Below are positions 25,042 through 34,516 of a DNA stretch of 64,000 nt, piece after piece; position 1 is the first letter of the stretch, and each line of letters starts with the position of its first letter. A program made the translations under genes and the position numbers. The notes beneath the pieces were generated by a model. The model was not told where the DNA came from. It made no database searches and saw nothing but the letters and a program-made list of their open reading frames with translations. Source of the DNA: an uncultured Spirochaetales bacterium (GTDB lineage Bacteria > Spirochaetota > Spirochaetia > Sphaerochaetales > Sphaerochaetaceae); NCBI GenBank assembly GCA_949285905.1, contig CASDZV010000046.1, forward strand, positions 1 through 64,000, in the 5' to 3' direction.

Positions 25042-26535
25042 ATGGCATCAATCGAATTCCGGAACATTTCGAAGACTTTCCCCGGCGTAAAGGCTCTCGA
25101 CAACATCTCCTTCAAGGCCGAAAGCGGAAAAGTCTACGCATTTCTCGGAGAAAACGGAGCAGGAAAATCCACTCTTCTGAAAATAATGAACGGAGACTAC
25201 CAGCCTACATCTGGTGAGATGTTCATTAATGGCGAAAAGAAAAGCTTTTCCACACCAAAGGAAGCCATAGCCGATGGCATCAGCGTCATCTACCAGGAAA
25301 GACAGGTTGTCAAGGAGATGACAGTTGCAGAGAATGTCTTTCTAGGCTCATGGACCAAGGGAAAACTCGGACTTGTAGACTTTACCCAGATGAATGCAAA
25401 AACTGCGGAGATCATTTCATCCCTGCACATGAACATTGCGCCGGACAAGAAAGTATCGACGCTCAGCATCGCGGAGCAGCAGCTTGTGGAGATTATCAAG
25501 GCAATTGTCAGAGACAGCAACATCATCGCATTCGATGAGCCGACTGCCAGCCTTTCTGATGATGAGATTGAGAATCTCTTTGAGATCATCAGGTCCCTGC
25601 AGAAACAGGATAAGATAATCTTCTATGTCTCGCATAGAATGAATGAAATAAGGAAGATAGCTGAGAAAGTAGTCATCTTCAAAGATGGCAAGCTGGTGGA
25701 TCTGGTTGATACAGACGCTGTCACAGATGATCAGCTGATCAGCATGATGGTCGGCCGCCCGCTCGGAAAGATTTTCGAAGAACTCGACCGCAATGATAAA
25801 ATCGGCGAGACAATCATCAAAGTGGAGAATCTGACAACCCCATATGTGAGAAATATCTCATTTGAAGGGCGAAAGGGTGAAATCCTGGGCTTCGCGGGGC
25901 TTGTAGGAGCAGGACGCACAGAGATAATGAAAGCTATTTTCGGTCTCGACCGCGTCAAGGAAGGGAAAATCTGGATCAATGGCAAAGAGTATATTCCTCA
26001 CTCCCCTGCCCATGCTATCGAAAACGGAATCGCGCTTGTTCCAGAAGACAGAAAGGACCAGGGAATCCTGCCGAATATATCTGTAAGAGGAAATATCTCA
26101 ATCAGCATCCTGAAAAAGAGACTGCTGACGAAGATAAAGTTCATTGATGAAGGCAAGGAGAAAGAGGTAGCGGCAAAGAGCATCAAGGCTCTCAACATAA
26201 AAACGCCAGATGATGAAAAGCTCATCAGCCAGCTTTCCGGAGGAAACCAGCAGAAGGTAATACTCGGCAGATGGCTTGAGACAGAACCTGAGATTCTCAT
26301 TCTCGATGAGCCTACAAAAGGTATCGATGTCGGAGCGAAGAGCGACTTCTACAAACTCATCTGCGAATGCGCGAAGAGAGGAATACTTGTGATTCTCATC
26401 TCTTCCGAGCTTTCTGAGATTATCGGGCTCTGCGACAGGGTGATGGTAGTCCGTGAAGGAGAGATTTCAAAGGAACTCGACAGGTCTGAGCTCTCCGAAG
26501 AAACAATCCTGAAATATGCAATGGTAACGAAATAG
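25042..26535 (+). CDS. Sugar ABC transporter ATP-binding protein, RbsA/MglA type
   Basis: A 497-residue tandem ATPase. The N-terminal cassette has GENGAGKSTLLKIM, an LSIAEQQLVEII signature and AFDEPTASL. The C-terminal cassette has the degenerate GLVGAGRTEIMKAIFG loop usual for this family, LSGGNQQKVILGRWL and LDEPTKGIDVG. GGGAGAG precedes the ATG. It powers uptake through the permease encoded 11 bp downstream. Sugar identity is not set by this subunit. Confidence 0.94.
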   Translation: MASIEFRNISKTFPGVKALDNISFKAESGKVYAFLGENGAGKSTLLKIMNGDYQPTSGEMFINGEKKSFSTPKEAIADGISVIYQERQVVKEMTVAENVFLGSWTKGKLGLVDFTQMNAKTAEIISSLHMNIAPDKKVSTLSIAEQQLVEIIKAIVRDSNIIAFDEPTASLSDDEIENLFEIIRSLQKQDKIIFYVSHRMNEIRKIAEKVVIFKDGKLVDLVDTDAVTDDQLISMMVGRPLGKIFEELDRNDKIGETIIKVENLTTPYVRNISFEGRKGEILGFAGLVGAGRTEIMKAIFGLDRVKEGKIWINGKEYIPHSPAHAIENGIALVPEDRKDQGILPNISVRGNISISILKKRLLTKIKFIDEGKEKEVAAKSIKALNIKTPDDEKLISQLSGGNQQKVILGRWLETEPEILILDEPTKGIDVGAKSDFYKLICECAKRGILVILISSELSEIIGLCDRVMVVREGEISKELDRSELSEETILKYAMVTK

Positions 26536-26546
26536 AGGTGGAGGAT

Positions 26547-27542
26547 ATGGACAAAAACGGAAATGGAATTCTAGCTAAGCTGAAAAAATCCGAAATGGCT
26601 GACAGGCTGTCACTGATAATAGCTCTGGTCATCCTCGTGATTTTCTTCTCGGTACAGAACAGGCATTATTTCACAACACAGAATCTCATAAACATTCTGG
26701 TCACCTGCTCGCTGATGGGTTTCATCGCGATCGGTGAGACGTATCTTATCATTGCGAACCAGATCGATCTCTCTGCCGGATCCGTTGCAGCGTTCTCCGG
26801 CGTTCTGGTTGCGGTGCTGGTGGGGATGGGCGTGAATCCGCTTCTTGCTCTTCTCATCACTGTCATTGTCGGAGGTCTTATCGGAGCTCTTAACGCCACA
26901 GGCATAAACTTTCTCAATCTGCAGCCATTCATCGCAACTCTTGCATCCATGCAGATTATCAGAGGTTTTGCTTACATCCTCTGCAACGGCAAGGCTGTCC
27001 CGATTTCAAACATCGACTTCATCAACCTTGGAAGCAAACCGCTTATCGGAAGAATCACATTCCCTGTCATTCTCCTCCTGCTTGCTTTCATTGTTCTCGG
27101 AGTGATACTGAAAAAGACGTATTTCGGCAGAAGTATCTATGTTCTTGGCGGAAACCCATATGCGGCACGCCTTGCAGGTCTCAACCCCAAAGCCGTCATC
27201 TACAAACTTCATATACTCTCTGGAATCATGGCAGCTCTTGCAGGTGCACTTCTTGCAGCAAGAATGAACTCTGGACAGCCATCTGCATGCGACGGTCTTG
27301 AATTCGATGGTGTCACAGCGGCTGTCCTTGGCGGCTGTGCATTCACAGGTGGTGTAGGAACAATACTCGGAACATTCATCGGCATGCTCGTTCTCCAGAG
27401 CTTCAATACAGGTCTGATCATGCTCAATGTCCAGATATTCTGGCAGAACGTAGCACAGGGAGCATTGCTTGTAGTAGCACTTGCTTTCGACTTCTACAGG
27501 AAGAAAGCAGCTGCAAAGAAACTTGAAACTAAAACAGCTTAA
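26547..27542 (+). CDS. Sugar ABC transporter permease, RbsC/AraH type
   Basis: A 331-residue membrane protein with 8-10 hydrophobic helices. Family features include QIDLSAGSVAAFSGVLVAVL, the cytoplasmic coupling region NPYAARLAGLNPKAVIYKLH and GVTAAVLGGCAFTGGVGTILG. ATG 26547 follows GAGGTGGAGG; the in-frame GTG at 26538 overlaps that ribosome site. It should dimerise to form the channel for the upstream ATPase and downstream binding protein. Confidence 0.93.
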   Translation: MDKNGNGILAKLKKSEMADRLSLIIALVILVIFFSVQNRHYFTTQNLINILVTCSLMGFIAIGETYLIIANQIDLSAGSVAAFSGVLVAVLVGMGVNPLLALLITVIVGGLIGALNATGINFLNLQPFIATLASMQIIRGFAYILCNGKAVPISNIDFINLGSKPLIGRITFPVILLLLAFIVLGVILKKTYFGRSIYVLGGNPYAARLAGLNPKAVIYKLHILSGIMAALAGALLAARMNSGQPSACDGLEFDGVTAAVLGGCAFTGGVGTILGTFIGMLVLQSFNTGLIMLNVQIFWQNVAQGALLVVALAFDFYRKKAAAKKLETKTA

Positions 27543-27556
27543 CAATAGGAGGCTTT

Positions 27557-28543
27557 ATGAAAAAGTTAGTTGTTTTACTGCTTACAGTAACATTGATCGC
27601 AACATCGGCTTTTGCTAGTGGCGCAGAGGAATCTGACGGATTCACAATTGCTGGTATCTACAAGATGGGCGACGCTGAATGGTTCCTCCAGGAAGGAGAG
27701 GCTTCAAGAGAGGTAATTGAAGCTGCTGGCGGCACATTCATGTACATGGATGCTGGCCTTGACGGTGCCAGGTACATTGAGATGATTGACAATGCTATCA
27801 CACAGGGCGTTGACGGCGTTCTCACATGTCCTCCAGATCAGAATCTCAGCCAGGCTGTCGTAAACAAGCTTGAAGCAGCAGGTATTCCTGTCATTGCCTG
27901 CGATGACGCACTCCAGACACCTGATGGAACACGTCTTGCACCATGGGTAGGAATCGATGGATACAACATCGGAAAGTCTGTAGGCGAATGGGCTGTCGAA
28001 TATATCACAGAGAACAACCTCGCAGATGATCCAGAGTTCGGTATCATGCTGATGACAGCAGATACAGTATCCTCTGTTGTTCCTCGCACAGAAGGACAGT
28101 ACGACGTCATCGACGCAGCATTCCCTCAGATTGATGACAGCGGAAGAATCTTCAGAGCTGACCACGATACAACAGCAGCAGATGGAAATACAGCAGCCGC
28201 TGCAGTTATCACAGGCAATCCTCAGATCAAGAAGTGGCTTGTCCTCGGCGTTTCCGATGATGGTGCACAGGGTGCTGCAAGAGCACTTGAATCAGTTGGC
28301 CTTGCCGCTAATTCGATGTGTGTAGGTCTCGGCGGATACTTCGCACCAGAAGAGTTTGCTAAAGAGACTTCCCCATTCAAGGCTTGTGCATACTTCAGCG
28401 CAAAGGACGTAGGTGGAACAGCCGCCAGATACATGGTCGACTACCTGCAGAACGGTACTCCGATACCGGAATCCTATGGTACAGGTGCTATCATTGTTGA
28501 GCCAGGCGATGACCTTGCTACAATAATGCCAGAATACATGTAA
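27557..28543 (+). CDS. Sugar ABC transporter substrate-binding protein, AraF-like
   Basis: A 328-residue periplasmic binding protein. The signal peptide ends SAFASGAEESDG with no lipobox cysteine. The mature part reads FTIAGIYKMGDAEWFLQEGE, then GVDGVLTCPPDQ and GIPVIACDDALQTPDGTR, an arrangement that recalls L-arabinose/galactose-binding AraF. A strong AGGAGG lies before the ATG. A perfect terminator hairpin just after the stop suggests this gene is expressed above its downstream neighbours. Confidence 0.9.
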   Translation: MKKLVVLLLTVTLIATSAFASGAEESDGFTIAGIYKMGDAEWFLQEGEASREVIEAAGGTFMYMDAGLDGARYIEMIDNAITQGVDGVLTCPPDQNLSQAVVNKLEAAGIPVIACDDALQTPDGTRLAPWVGIDGYNIGKSVGEWAVEYITENNLADDPEFGIMLMTADTVSSVVPRTEGQYDVIDAAFPQIDDSGRIFRADHDTTAADGNTAAAAVITGNPQIKKWLVLGVSDDGAQGAARALESVGLAANSMCVGLGGYFAPEEFAKETSPFKACAYFSAKDVGGTAARYMVDYLQNGTPIPESYGTGAIIVEPGDDLATIMPEYM

Positions 28544-28560
28544 TCTCATACATTTCGCTT

Positions 28561-28588
28561 CCGCCGGTGTCAAAAGCCGGCGGTTTTT
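28561..28588 (+). terminator. Intrinsic terminator after the binding-protein gene
   Basis: CCGCCGG (28561-28567) and CCGGCGG (28577-28583) pair perfectly around a 9-base loop, followed by TTTTT. It separates the importer genes from the epimerase-like and creatininase-family genes, which must be reached by read-through or by a promoter of their own. Confidence 0.8.
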
Positions 28589-28599
28589 CATCAGATAAA

Positions 28600-29517
28600 A
28601 TGATCAGAAAAGAAAACAACTCTTACATAATCACAAATGATTCTCTCCGTATCACTGCGCTGCCTGAACGGGGTGGAAAGATTTCCTCCATCCGTTATCT
28701 TGATAAGGATTTCGAGCTTCTTTTCCAGAATCCAGCCGGGAACTGGGGCAAGGCCGGACTTGAGAGTTCATTTGAGGACTTCGAAGCCGCAGGGGCAGAT
28801 GACACATTCCCATCAATCGATCCGGAAGATGTCAAAGTGGGTAATTGCGATGTGCACTATCCTGACCACGGCGAGATATGGACATCTTCAATGGATGCAG
28901 AAAGCAATGACGATATCCTCTCCTTATCGTACCAGAGCAGAATACTGGACTATTCCTACAGCAAGAGAATCATGGTGCGGAAAAAGTCCGTTATTCTCTC
29001 TTACATGATAGAGAACACAGGGAAGGTCCCTTTCCCTGCCATATGGACACTGCACGCGCTGGCAGCTGTCGACAGCGACACAGAAATATTCCTTCCAGAG
29101 GATGTGAATGAGGTCCAGAACGCTATGGGGCCAGATGGTATTCTTGACTGGGAAAAGGATGAGAGACGGCCCTACCCCATTACGGCTGGCTATGACTTCA
29201 GAAAGGCAGTAAATGAAGCTGATAAAGGAAAATGCTCCAAATTCTACGTCCCCGGCAAGGTCACAGAAGGAAGGTGCGGTTACATCTATCCTTCACGTGG
29301 TGTGAAGGTTGTCATAAGCTATGACAATGAGAAACTGCCCTATCTTGGCTTCTGGAAGACTATAGGAGGTTTCCGTGGTGACGTGAATGTGGCATTAGAG
29401 CCATCCACTGGTTTCTATGATAATACAGCCAATGCGAAGAAACATGGCTGCTGCCCTGTGATGAACCCTGATGATATTCTCGCTTTTGAGGTGAGAATCA
29501 GTTTCGAGGATATTTGA
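28600..29517 (+). CDS. Aldose 1-epimerase-like protein
   Basis: A 305-residue beta-sandwich protein of the galactose mutarotase superfamily: YIITNDSLRITALPERGGKI at the N-terminus and FPAIWTLHALAAVDSDTEI with a central His. The start is ATG 28600; an upstream GTG at 28567 is inside the terminator stem. No clear ribosome site is seen. It could interconvert anomers of the imported sugar for the dehydrogenase. The standard aldose-epimerase catalytic pattern is not fully recognisable, so the activity is an inference. Confidence 0.78.
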   Translation: MIRKENNSYIITNDSLRITALPERGGKISSIRYLDKDFELLFQNPAGNWGKAGLESSFEDFEAAGADDTFPSIDPEDVKVGNCDVHYPDHGEIWTSSMDAESNDDILSLSYQSRILDYSYSKRIMVRKKSVILSYMIENTGKVPFPAIWTLHALAAVDSDTEIFLPEDVNEVQNAMGPDGILDWEKDERRPYPITAGYDFRKAVNEADKGKCSKFYVPGKVTEGRCGYIYPSRGVKVVISYDNEKLPYLGFWKTIGGFRGDVNVALEPSTGFYDNTANAKKHGCCPVMNPDDILAFEVRISFEDI

Positions 29518-30288
29518 ATGAGCAAGACTGAGTTAAGACTTATGAGACCGGACGAGATACTGAGAAAGGCAGAGTATCCTTCTGTTGCTCTGCTTCCTGT
29601 CGGGTCACTTGAATGGCATGGTGTTCATATGAACATCGGAATGGACACAATGCACAGCGAGAGAGTAGCTGAAATCGTCGCAGAAGCGCTCAATGCCGTG
29701 CATCTTCCAGCTTTGTACATAGGCACGGAAGTGAAACGTACTGAGAAACAGCTGAAGAATCTGGGCTTTACAGGGAACGAAGACATCACAGGGGTGGACT
29801 TCCCTTCCAATTCAATTAAAAGCATGTATTTTCCCCCTGAAGTCTTCAGGTCCGTTGTGGAAACAGAAATAAAATACCTCAAGGATGTGGGATTCCGGAA
29901 GATAATCATCCTCAACGGCCATGGTGCAGACAAACAGATAGAAATACTCGATGAACTTTCATCCCTCTACAGTGACGAAAGGACAAAAGTCGTTAACTTC
30001 CTCTGCTTCTCACCTGATAGCAAATACGATCTGGGGCATGCCTGTCTCCTGGAAACTTCAATCATGATGGGAATCAATGCAGAGTGCGTTGATAAATCAG
30101 AACTCCCAGAACGCAGTATTCCGCTCAAATTCACAGAGTGCGGTTTTTATGACGGGAAAGCGATTTCAGGAAATCCCAACAGCACATACACAGTTGAGTT
30201 TGACCCACGCGACGCTACAAAAGCTATAGGAAAAGAGCATCTGAAGAAGATTTCAGAGGAATGCATTGACATAATAAAAAGACTCTGA
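29518..30288 (+). CDS. Creatininase family protein (metal-dependent amidohydrolase-like)
   Basis: A 256-residue protein with the creatininase signature PVGSLEWHGVHMNIGMD (Glu32, His34, Asp43 as metal ligands) and IIILNGHGADKQ near residue 130. Family members hydrolyse cyclic amides or act as peptidases; some are uncharacterised genes in sugar clusters. It begins immediately after the stop of the epimerase-like gene (TGAATG). Its place in this pathway is unknown; opening a lactone or lactam-like ring is only a guess. Confidence 0.85.
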   Translation: MSKTELRLMRPDEILRKAEYPSVALLPVGSLEWHGVHMNIGMDTMHSERVAEIVAEALNAVHLPALYIGTEVKRTEKQLKNLGFTGNEDITGVDFPSNSIKSMYFPPEVFRSVVETEIKYLKDVGFRKIIILNGHGADKQIEILDELSSLYSDERTKVVNFLCFSPDSKYDLGHACLLETSIMMGINAECVDKSELPERSIPLKFTECGFYDGKAISGNPNSTYTVEFDPRDATKAIGKEHLKKISEECIDIIKRL

Positions 30289-30291
30289 ATT

Positions 30292-30314
30292 AGGGGAGCC
30301 GAAGCTCCCCTTTA
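30292..30314. terminator. Bidirectional terminator between convergent operons
   Basis: AGGGGAGC and GCTCCCCT form a perfect 8-bp stem with a CGAA loop (30292-30311), followed by TTTAT on the + strand. The minus-strand read continues into AATTC. It fills the 26-bp gap between the creatininase-family gene and kdgK. Confidence 0.75.
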
Positions 30315-31334
30315 TCATCTCTGGACTCTTCCGGAGGCATTTCCTCCAGCAAGACTCCTGACTTCATCGACAGATACAAGATTGAAATCATGTTCGATGG
30401 AATGCTTCAGGCAGGAGGCAGCCACTGCAAAATCAATGGCTTTCTCTGCCTCATAGCCATTTGACAGTGCATAGATAAGGCCAGCACCGAAGGAATCTCC
30501 GCCACCTACCCTGTCTACAATCTGGATTGTATATTCAGGTGCGAAATATGCTTTGCCTTCACTATAAAGCATGCCGCTCCATTTGTTGACAGATGCAGAT
30601 ATGCTTGTCCTGAGCGTTATAGCAACCTTGCTGCAACCGAAACGCTCATGTATCTGACTGGCTACATCAACATACCCTTCCTTCTCAAGCTTGCCTTTCA
30701 CAAGATCAGTGCCCTTTGCCACAATACCGAAGACATCAGAGGCATCCTCCTCATTTGCGATGCACACGTCGACGTACTCAATAAGCCTGGACATCACCTC
30801 TCCTGCTTTCTCTCTCGACCATAGCTTATTTCTGTAATTCAGATCACAGCTGATCACTGCACCATGTGCCTTAGCGGCTTTACATGCTTCCTCACATATC
30901 GCAGGAAGATTATTGCCAAGCGCAGGGGTAATACCAGTGAAATGGAACCATGTACAGCCTGAGAAAATGCTGTCCCAGTCAAAATCGGAGGGAGAAGCCT
31001 CCGCTATGGATGAGCCAGCTCTGTCATAAAGCACCTTCGAAGCTCTCTGGCTGGCCCCCTTCTCGACATAATAGACACCGAGGCGGTTACCACCATAACT
31101 GATCATAGATGTGTCGACACCGAAACGGCGAAGCTCATTTACAGCGCACTTCCCCAGATCGTTTGTCGGAAGCTTAGTGACAAAAGCCGCGTCCATACCG
31201 AAATTAGCAAGCGAGACAGCCACATTGGCTTCCCCTCCCGCAAATGAAATCTCGAAGGAAGAAGCCTGCTGCAGACGCTGGTATCCAGGAGGATTCAACC
31301 TCATCATTATCTCTCCGAATGTCACCGCTTTCAT
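30315..31334 (-). CDS. kdgK: 2-dehydro-3-deoxygluconate/galactonate kinase (PfkB family)
   Basis: A 339-residue ribokinase-fold enzyme. The N-terminus MKAVTFGEIMMRLNPPG and FAGGEANVAVSLANFG are typical of KDG kinases, and the C-terminal GGGDSFGAGLIYAL contains the catalytic Asp. It phosphorylates the 2-keto-3-deoxy acid made by the dehydratases. GAGAGGAGG precedes ATG 31334, which overlaps the aldolase stop by four bases. It is the last gene of the leftward operon. Confidence 0.9.
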   Translation of the reverse strand: MKAVTFGEIMMRLNPPGYQRLQQASSFEISFAGGEANVAVSLANFGMDAAFVTKLPTNDLGKCAVNELRRFGVDTSMISYGGNRLGVYYVEKGASQRASKVLYDRAGSSIAEASPSDFDWDSIFSGCTWFHFTGITPALGNNLPAICEEACKAAKAHGAVISCDLNYRNKLWSREKAGEVMSRLIEYVDVCIANEEDASDVFGIVAKGTDLVKGKLEKEGYVDVASQIHERFGCSKVAITLRTSISASVNKWSGMLYSEGKAYFAPEYTIQIVDRVGGGDSFGAGLIYALSNGYEAEKAIDFAVAASCLKHSIEHDFNLVSVDEVRSLAGGNASGRVQR

Positions 31335-31999
31335 ACGTTTCCTCCTCTCACGCTCTTCCATGTCTCGCTGGCTGCTTTTGCTCTCCTGCCAATCTCTTCC
31401 CAGTCATGATTCTTTATCAGAGCTTTGTTAGCTATCCACGAACCTCCGACAGCCACTACATTAGGCTCCGCCGCCCATGCAGGGAGATTATCCTGGCTGA
31501 GGCCGCCCAGAGGGAACAATTTGATTCCCAGATAGGAATATGGACCCATCATCGCCTTCATATACTTAATGCCTCCAAGCGGCTCTGCTGGAAAGAGCTT
31601 CAGGAACCTGCATCCTTCGCCATATGCCGCCTCGACCTCGCTGGCGGTTGAAATACCTGGCGCAAACGGCAATGAAGCCTCTATTGCCCTCCTCACTATC
31701 TGGGGATTGAAGCCAGGTGCGACACCCATTGATACGCCAGCTTCCAGAACCTGATCAATCTGTTCTGGGAAGAGCACAGTACCTGCGGTGATGAACATAT
31801 CAGGATAAGCCTTATGAATAAGCTTCATCGCAGGCACAGCGGCCTCTGTCCTGAGTGCCAGCTCAATAGCAGTCACTCCATTATCATATAATGCCTTTGC
31901 AACTGGCAAAGCATCTTCTTCGTTAACAATTTCAAGTACACCGAAGACCCCTCGTTCTGTCACGGTCTTCATCACATCATCAGGAATAACCTTTGACAT
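31331..31999 (-). CDS. eda: KDPG/KDPGal-type aldolase (2-dehydro-3-deoxyphosphogluconate aldolase family)
   Basis: A 222-residue class I aldolase. The Schiff-base lysine lies in CRFLKLFPAEPLGG, preceded by AIELALRTEAA and FITAGTVLFPEQ. It splits phosphorylated 2-keto-3-deoxy aldonates into pyruvate and glyceraldehyde 3-phosphate. Whether it prefers the gluco or galacto isomer (Eda against DgoA) cannot be decided. It lies in the same operon as the kinase, ABC importer and dehydratase. Confidence 0.9.
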   Translation of the reverse strand: MSKVIPDDVMKTVTERGVFGVLEIVNEEDALPVAKALYDNGVTAIELALRTEAAVPAMKLIHKAYPDMFITAGTVLFPEQIDQVLEAGVSMGVAPGFNPQIVRRAIEASLPFAPGISTASEVEAAYGEGCRFLKLFPAEPLGGIKYMKAMMGPYSYLGIKLFPLGGLSQDNLPAWAAEPNVVAVGGSWIANKALIKNHDWEEIGRRAKAASETWKSVRGGNV

Positions 32000-32011
32000 T
32001 CACTCCTCCTT

Positions 32012-32773
32012 CTATGAATTGCCAAGTATGTAAGGCAGAAGAGCCTCCATCTGTGCTCCTGCCTTCAAAAGTTCATTCTCTATCTTCTTCCGTTTTTCAT
32101 CAGTGTAACGGAAAACAGGCAGAGAAACTGATATTGCGGCAACTATGCGGTTATCTTTCCGAAGTGGCCGGGCAATGCAGCGGACATCATAATTGCTTTC
32201 CTCACACTCGTATGCAAACCCTGTGCTCCTCACTTCCGCAAGCTGGGCTTCAAGAACCTCAAAGGATGTTATCGTATTGGCCGTGATTGGTTTCAGCCCA
32301 TCAGGATAGAGCGCCCTCAGATCATCTGAAGACAGCTCAGAAAGGAGAGCTTTGCCAAGCGCTGTACCATATGCGGGTATGACATTCCCAACTGCGGAAT
32401 ATGTACGGACTGAACATGTTGACTCTATCTTGATGAGATAAAGGACATTGCCTCCTTCCAGCCTTGCGAAATGCATCGTCTCACCGCCACAGCGCTCAGC
32501 GGTCTTCGACAGAATTGACTTCACTGATGAATAGCTGTTATCACCGGCAATATATGCAGATCCTGCAAGAAACAGGGAAAGTCCTGGACAATACCGTCGT
32601 GTCTCATAATCCATAGAGACATATTCAAGCTCAAGAAGTGTCTGCAGAATCGGATAAAGAGTCCCTACCGGTATGCCGAGTGCAGATGAGCACTCGGCAA
32701 GTGTCACACCGTTGTTGGCAGAAATATAGTTGAGAACCGAGACAACCCTCCATGTGGGCTTGTGCAGCGTCAC
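32012..32773 (-). CDS. IclR family transcriptional regulator
   Basis: A 253-residue regulator. The winged helix-turn-helix is at residues 7-65 (VVSVLNYISANNGVTLAECS, GIPVGTLYPILQTL), and the C-terminal GAF-like effector domain includes VIPAYGTALGKALLS and RCIARPLR. IclR proteins often answer to sugar acids or keto-acids, as with KdgR-type members. It is inside the operon, overlapping the permease stop by four bases, and probably controls the operon. Its operator was not identified with confidence. Confidence 0.9.
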   Translation of the reverse strand: MTLHKPTWRVVSVLNYISANNGVTLAECSSALGIPVGTLYPILQTLLELEYVSMDYETRRYCPGLSLFLAGSAYIAGDNSYSSVKSILSKTAERCGGETMHFARLEGGNVLYLIKIESTCSVRTYSAVGNVIPAYGTALGKALLSELSSDDLRALYPDGLKPITANTITSFEVLEAQLAEVRSTGFAYECEESNYDVRCIARPLRKDNRIVAAISVSLPVFRYTDEKRKKIENELLKAGAQMEALLPYILGNS

Positions 32774-33612
32774 TCTTTGACACCTCCCTGAGTAAGACTG
32801 CTGATGAAGTATTTCTGCAGGAATATGAACATAAGCACCAGAGGAATACAGGAAAGGACAGAAGCTGCCATGAGGTCATTCCACATGATCTTGTAGTAGC
32901 CGGCCATCTCTCCGATTGCCACTGTCAGTGTCTTCATCTCCTCTCTTGTCGCTATAATCATCGAGAACATATATTCATTCCAGCAGTTGATAAAGGAATA
33001 AATAGTCGTTGTTATGATTCCAGGCAGTGTCAGCGGTGCGATAATCTGGAAGAATGTCCTGAACGACCCGCATCCATCGATAGCAGCTGCATCATCAAGT
33101 TCCTTCGAAATGCCCTGGAAAAATCCATACATCATCCATGTGCAGAACGGAATGACAGTGGATATGTAGACAAGGACAAGTCCAACGAGACTGTTTGAAA
33201 GCCCATATACTGACAAAAGCTTGTAGAACGGCACGAACAGCATGACAGAAGGGAACATCTGCGTTGTCAGGATGAAGAACATCGCCGCAGCTTTTCCCTT
33301 GAAGCTGAACCTGGAGAATCCATATCCTGCCAGTGTCGAGCACAGCACCGCCACAAACGTCGATGAAAGCGTTGTCACAGCACTGTTGCGGAAGAATGTC
33401 AGGAATGGATAGTTGTTTATGACATTATGATAACCCTCTGAGACAGCATCAACAGGGAACAATGTACTTCTGCGCGCTGTCATAATCTCGTTTATAGACT
33501 TAAACGATGTGCTGAGCATGAAGATAATCGGGATAATAACGACAACAGCAGCAATAATGAGGATTGTATAATTGAATACGCCTTCTCTTCTCTTAGCAGC
33601 ACTTCTACTCAT
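32770..33612 (-). CDS. Carbohydrate ABC transporter permease, MalG type
   Basis: A 280-residue membrane protein with six hydrophobic helices and the EAA loop KELDDAAAIDGCGSFRTFFQ. It pairs with the MalF-type permease (8-bp overlap) and the binding protein of the same operon. As in the cluster at 2.7 kb, no ATPase gene is nearby. Confidence 0.92.
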   Translation of the reverse strand: MSRSAAKRREGVFNYTILIIAAVVVIIPIIFMLSTSFKSINEIMTARRSTLFPVDAVSEGYHNVINNYPFLTFFRNSAVTTLSSTFVAVLCSTLAGYGFSRFSFKGKAAAMFFILTTQMFPSVMLFVPFYKLLSVYGLSNSLVGLVLVYISTVIPFCTWMMYGFFQGISKELDDAAAIDGCGSFRTFFQIIAPLTLPGIITTTIYSFINCWNEYMFSMIIATREEMKTLTVAIGEMAGYYKIMWNDLMAASVLSCIPLVLMFIFLQKYFISSLTQGGVKE

Positions 33613-34495
33613 TCTTCATCATCCTCCTGTAACCGATTGTGATAACCGCGCAGATGAGGAATACAATCACGGCTATTGCTGACGATGTACCGAAATCGAA
33701 GTACATGAAAGCTCTCTTGTAGATATCAACAGCGACAGTTGTAGTTGCAGTTCCCGGCCCGCCCTGGGTAAGGAGCCAGATCATCGTCACATGCTTGAAC
33801 CACCATACTGTATCCATAATAAGCGTAACCATCAGTGTTGTCTTAAGGCTTGGCAGGACGACAAGCCAGAACGTCTGCCGATTTGATGCGCCATCAATGA
33901 TAGCAGCTTCCTTTATCGTACTAGGCACTGTCTGAAGACCCGCGAGGATCTGGATCATGACAAGCGGAGTACCTTTCCAGACACAGACAAGGATAATCGC
34001 AGGAAGAGCAAGCTGCAGTGATCCCAGGAACGACACAGGCTCGTCAATCAATCCTGTAACCTGCAGGAAGCTGTTGATGATACCAGTTGCAGGATGGAAC
34101 ATGAATTTCCAGAGATTGGCAATAACAACTTCCGGGAAAAGCCATGGCAGGAGCAGCACAGCTCTGAAGAATGTCCTGAACCGTATCTGTTTGGACAGTA
34201 TATTTGCCAGCAGAAGGCCGAATATGAAATGCCCCAGAACCGTGAAGAATGTGAATATGACAGTTATTTTCAGGCTTTCCCAGAATGCAGAGTCCTTGAA
34301 AGCTCTCATATAATTCTCTAAACCAACGAAATCCCACCGAGCAACAAGATTTGTCTCGAAGAAGCTGACATAGATTCCATAGCAGAAGGGATACAGAACA
34401 AGAAGCACAAGAAGCAGGATTGCCGGTACAATGAAACACGCCGGAACCACCCCTTTTGCTATGGAGTCCCTGATGGATCTTCTTCCATTTACCAT
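33605..34495 (-). CDS. Carbohydrate ABC transporter permease, MalF type
   Basis: A 296-residue permease with the EAA loop TIKEAAIIDGASNRQTFWLV, starting MVNGRRSIRDSIAKG. It forms the channel with the next gene. It is separated from the binding-protein gene by 72 bp that hold a strong hairpin, consistent with lower expression of the permeases. Confidence 0.92.
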   Translation of the reverse strand: MVNGRRSIRDSIAKGVVPACFIVPAILLLVLLVLYPFCYGIYVSFFETNLVARWDFVGLENYMRAFKDSAFWESLKITVIFTFFTVLGHFIFGLLLANILSKQIRFRTFFRAVLLLPWLFPEVVIANLWKFMFHPATGIINSFLQVTGLIDEPVSFLGSLQLALPAIILVCVWKGTPLVMIQILAGLQTVPSTIKEAAIIDGASNRQTFWLVVLPSLKTTLMVTLIMDTVWWFKHVTMIWLLTQGGPGTATTTVAVDIYKRAFMYFDFGTSSAIAVIVFLICAVITIGYRRMMKNE

Positions 34496-34516
34496 TGATT
34501 CATCTCCATTTTAATT

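Noticed and set aside
27006-27545. 179-codon Cys-rich frame opposite the sugar permease
   Set aside because: It mirrors the permease gene on the other strand, and the cysteines come from GCA/GCT-rich codons read in reverse.
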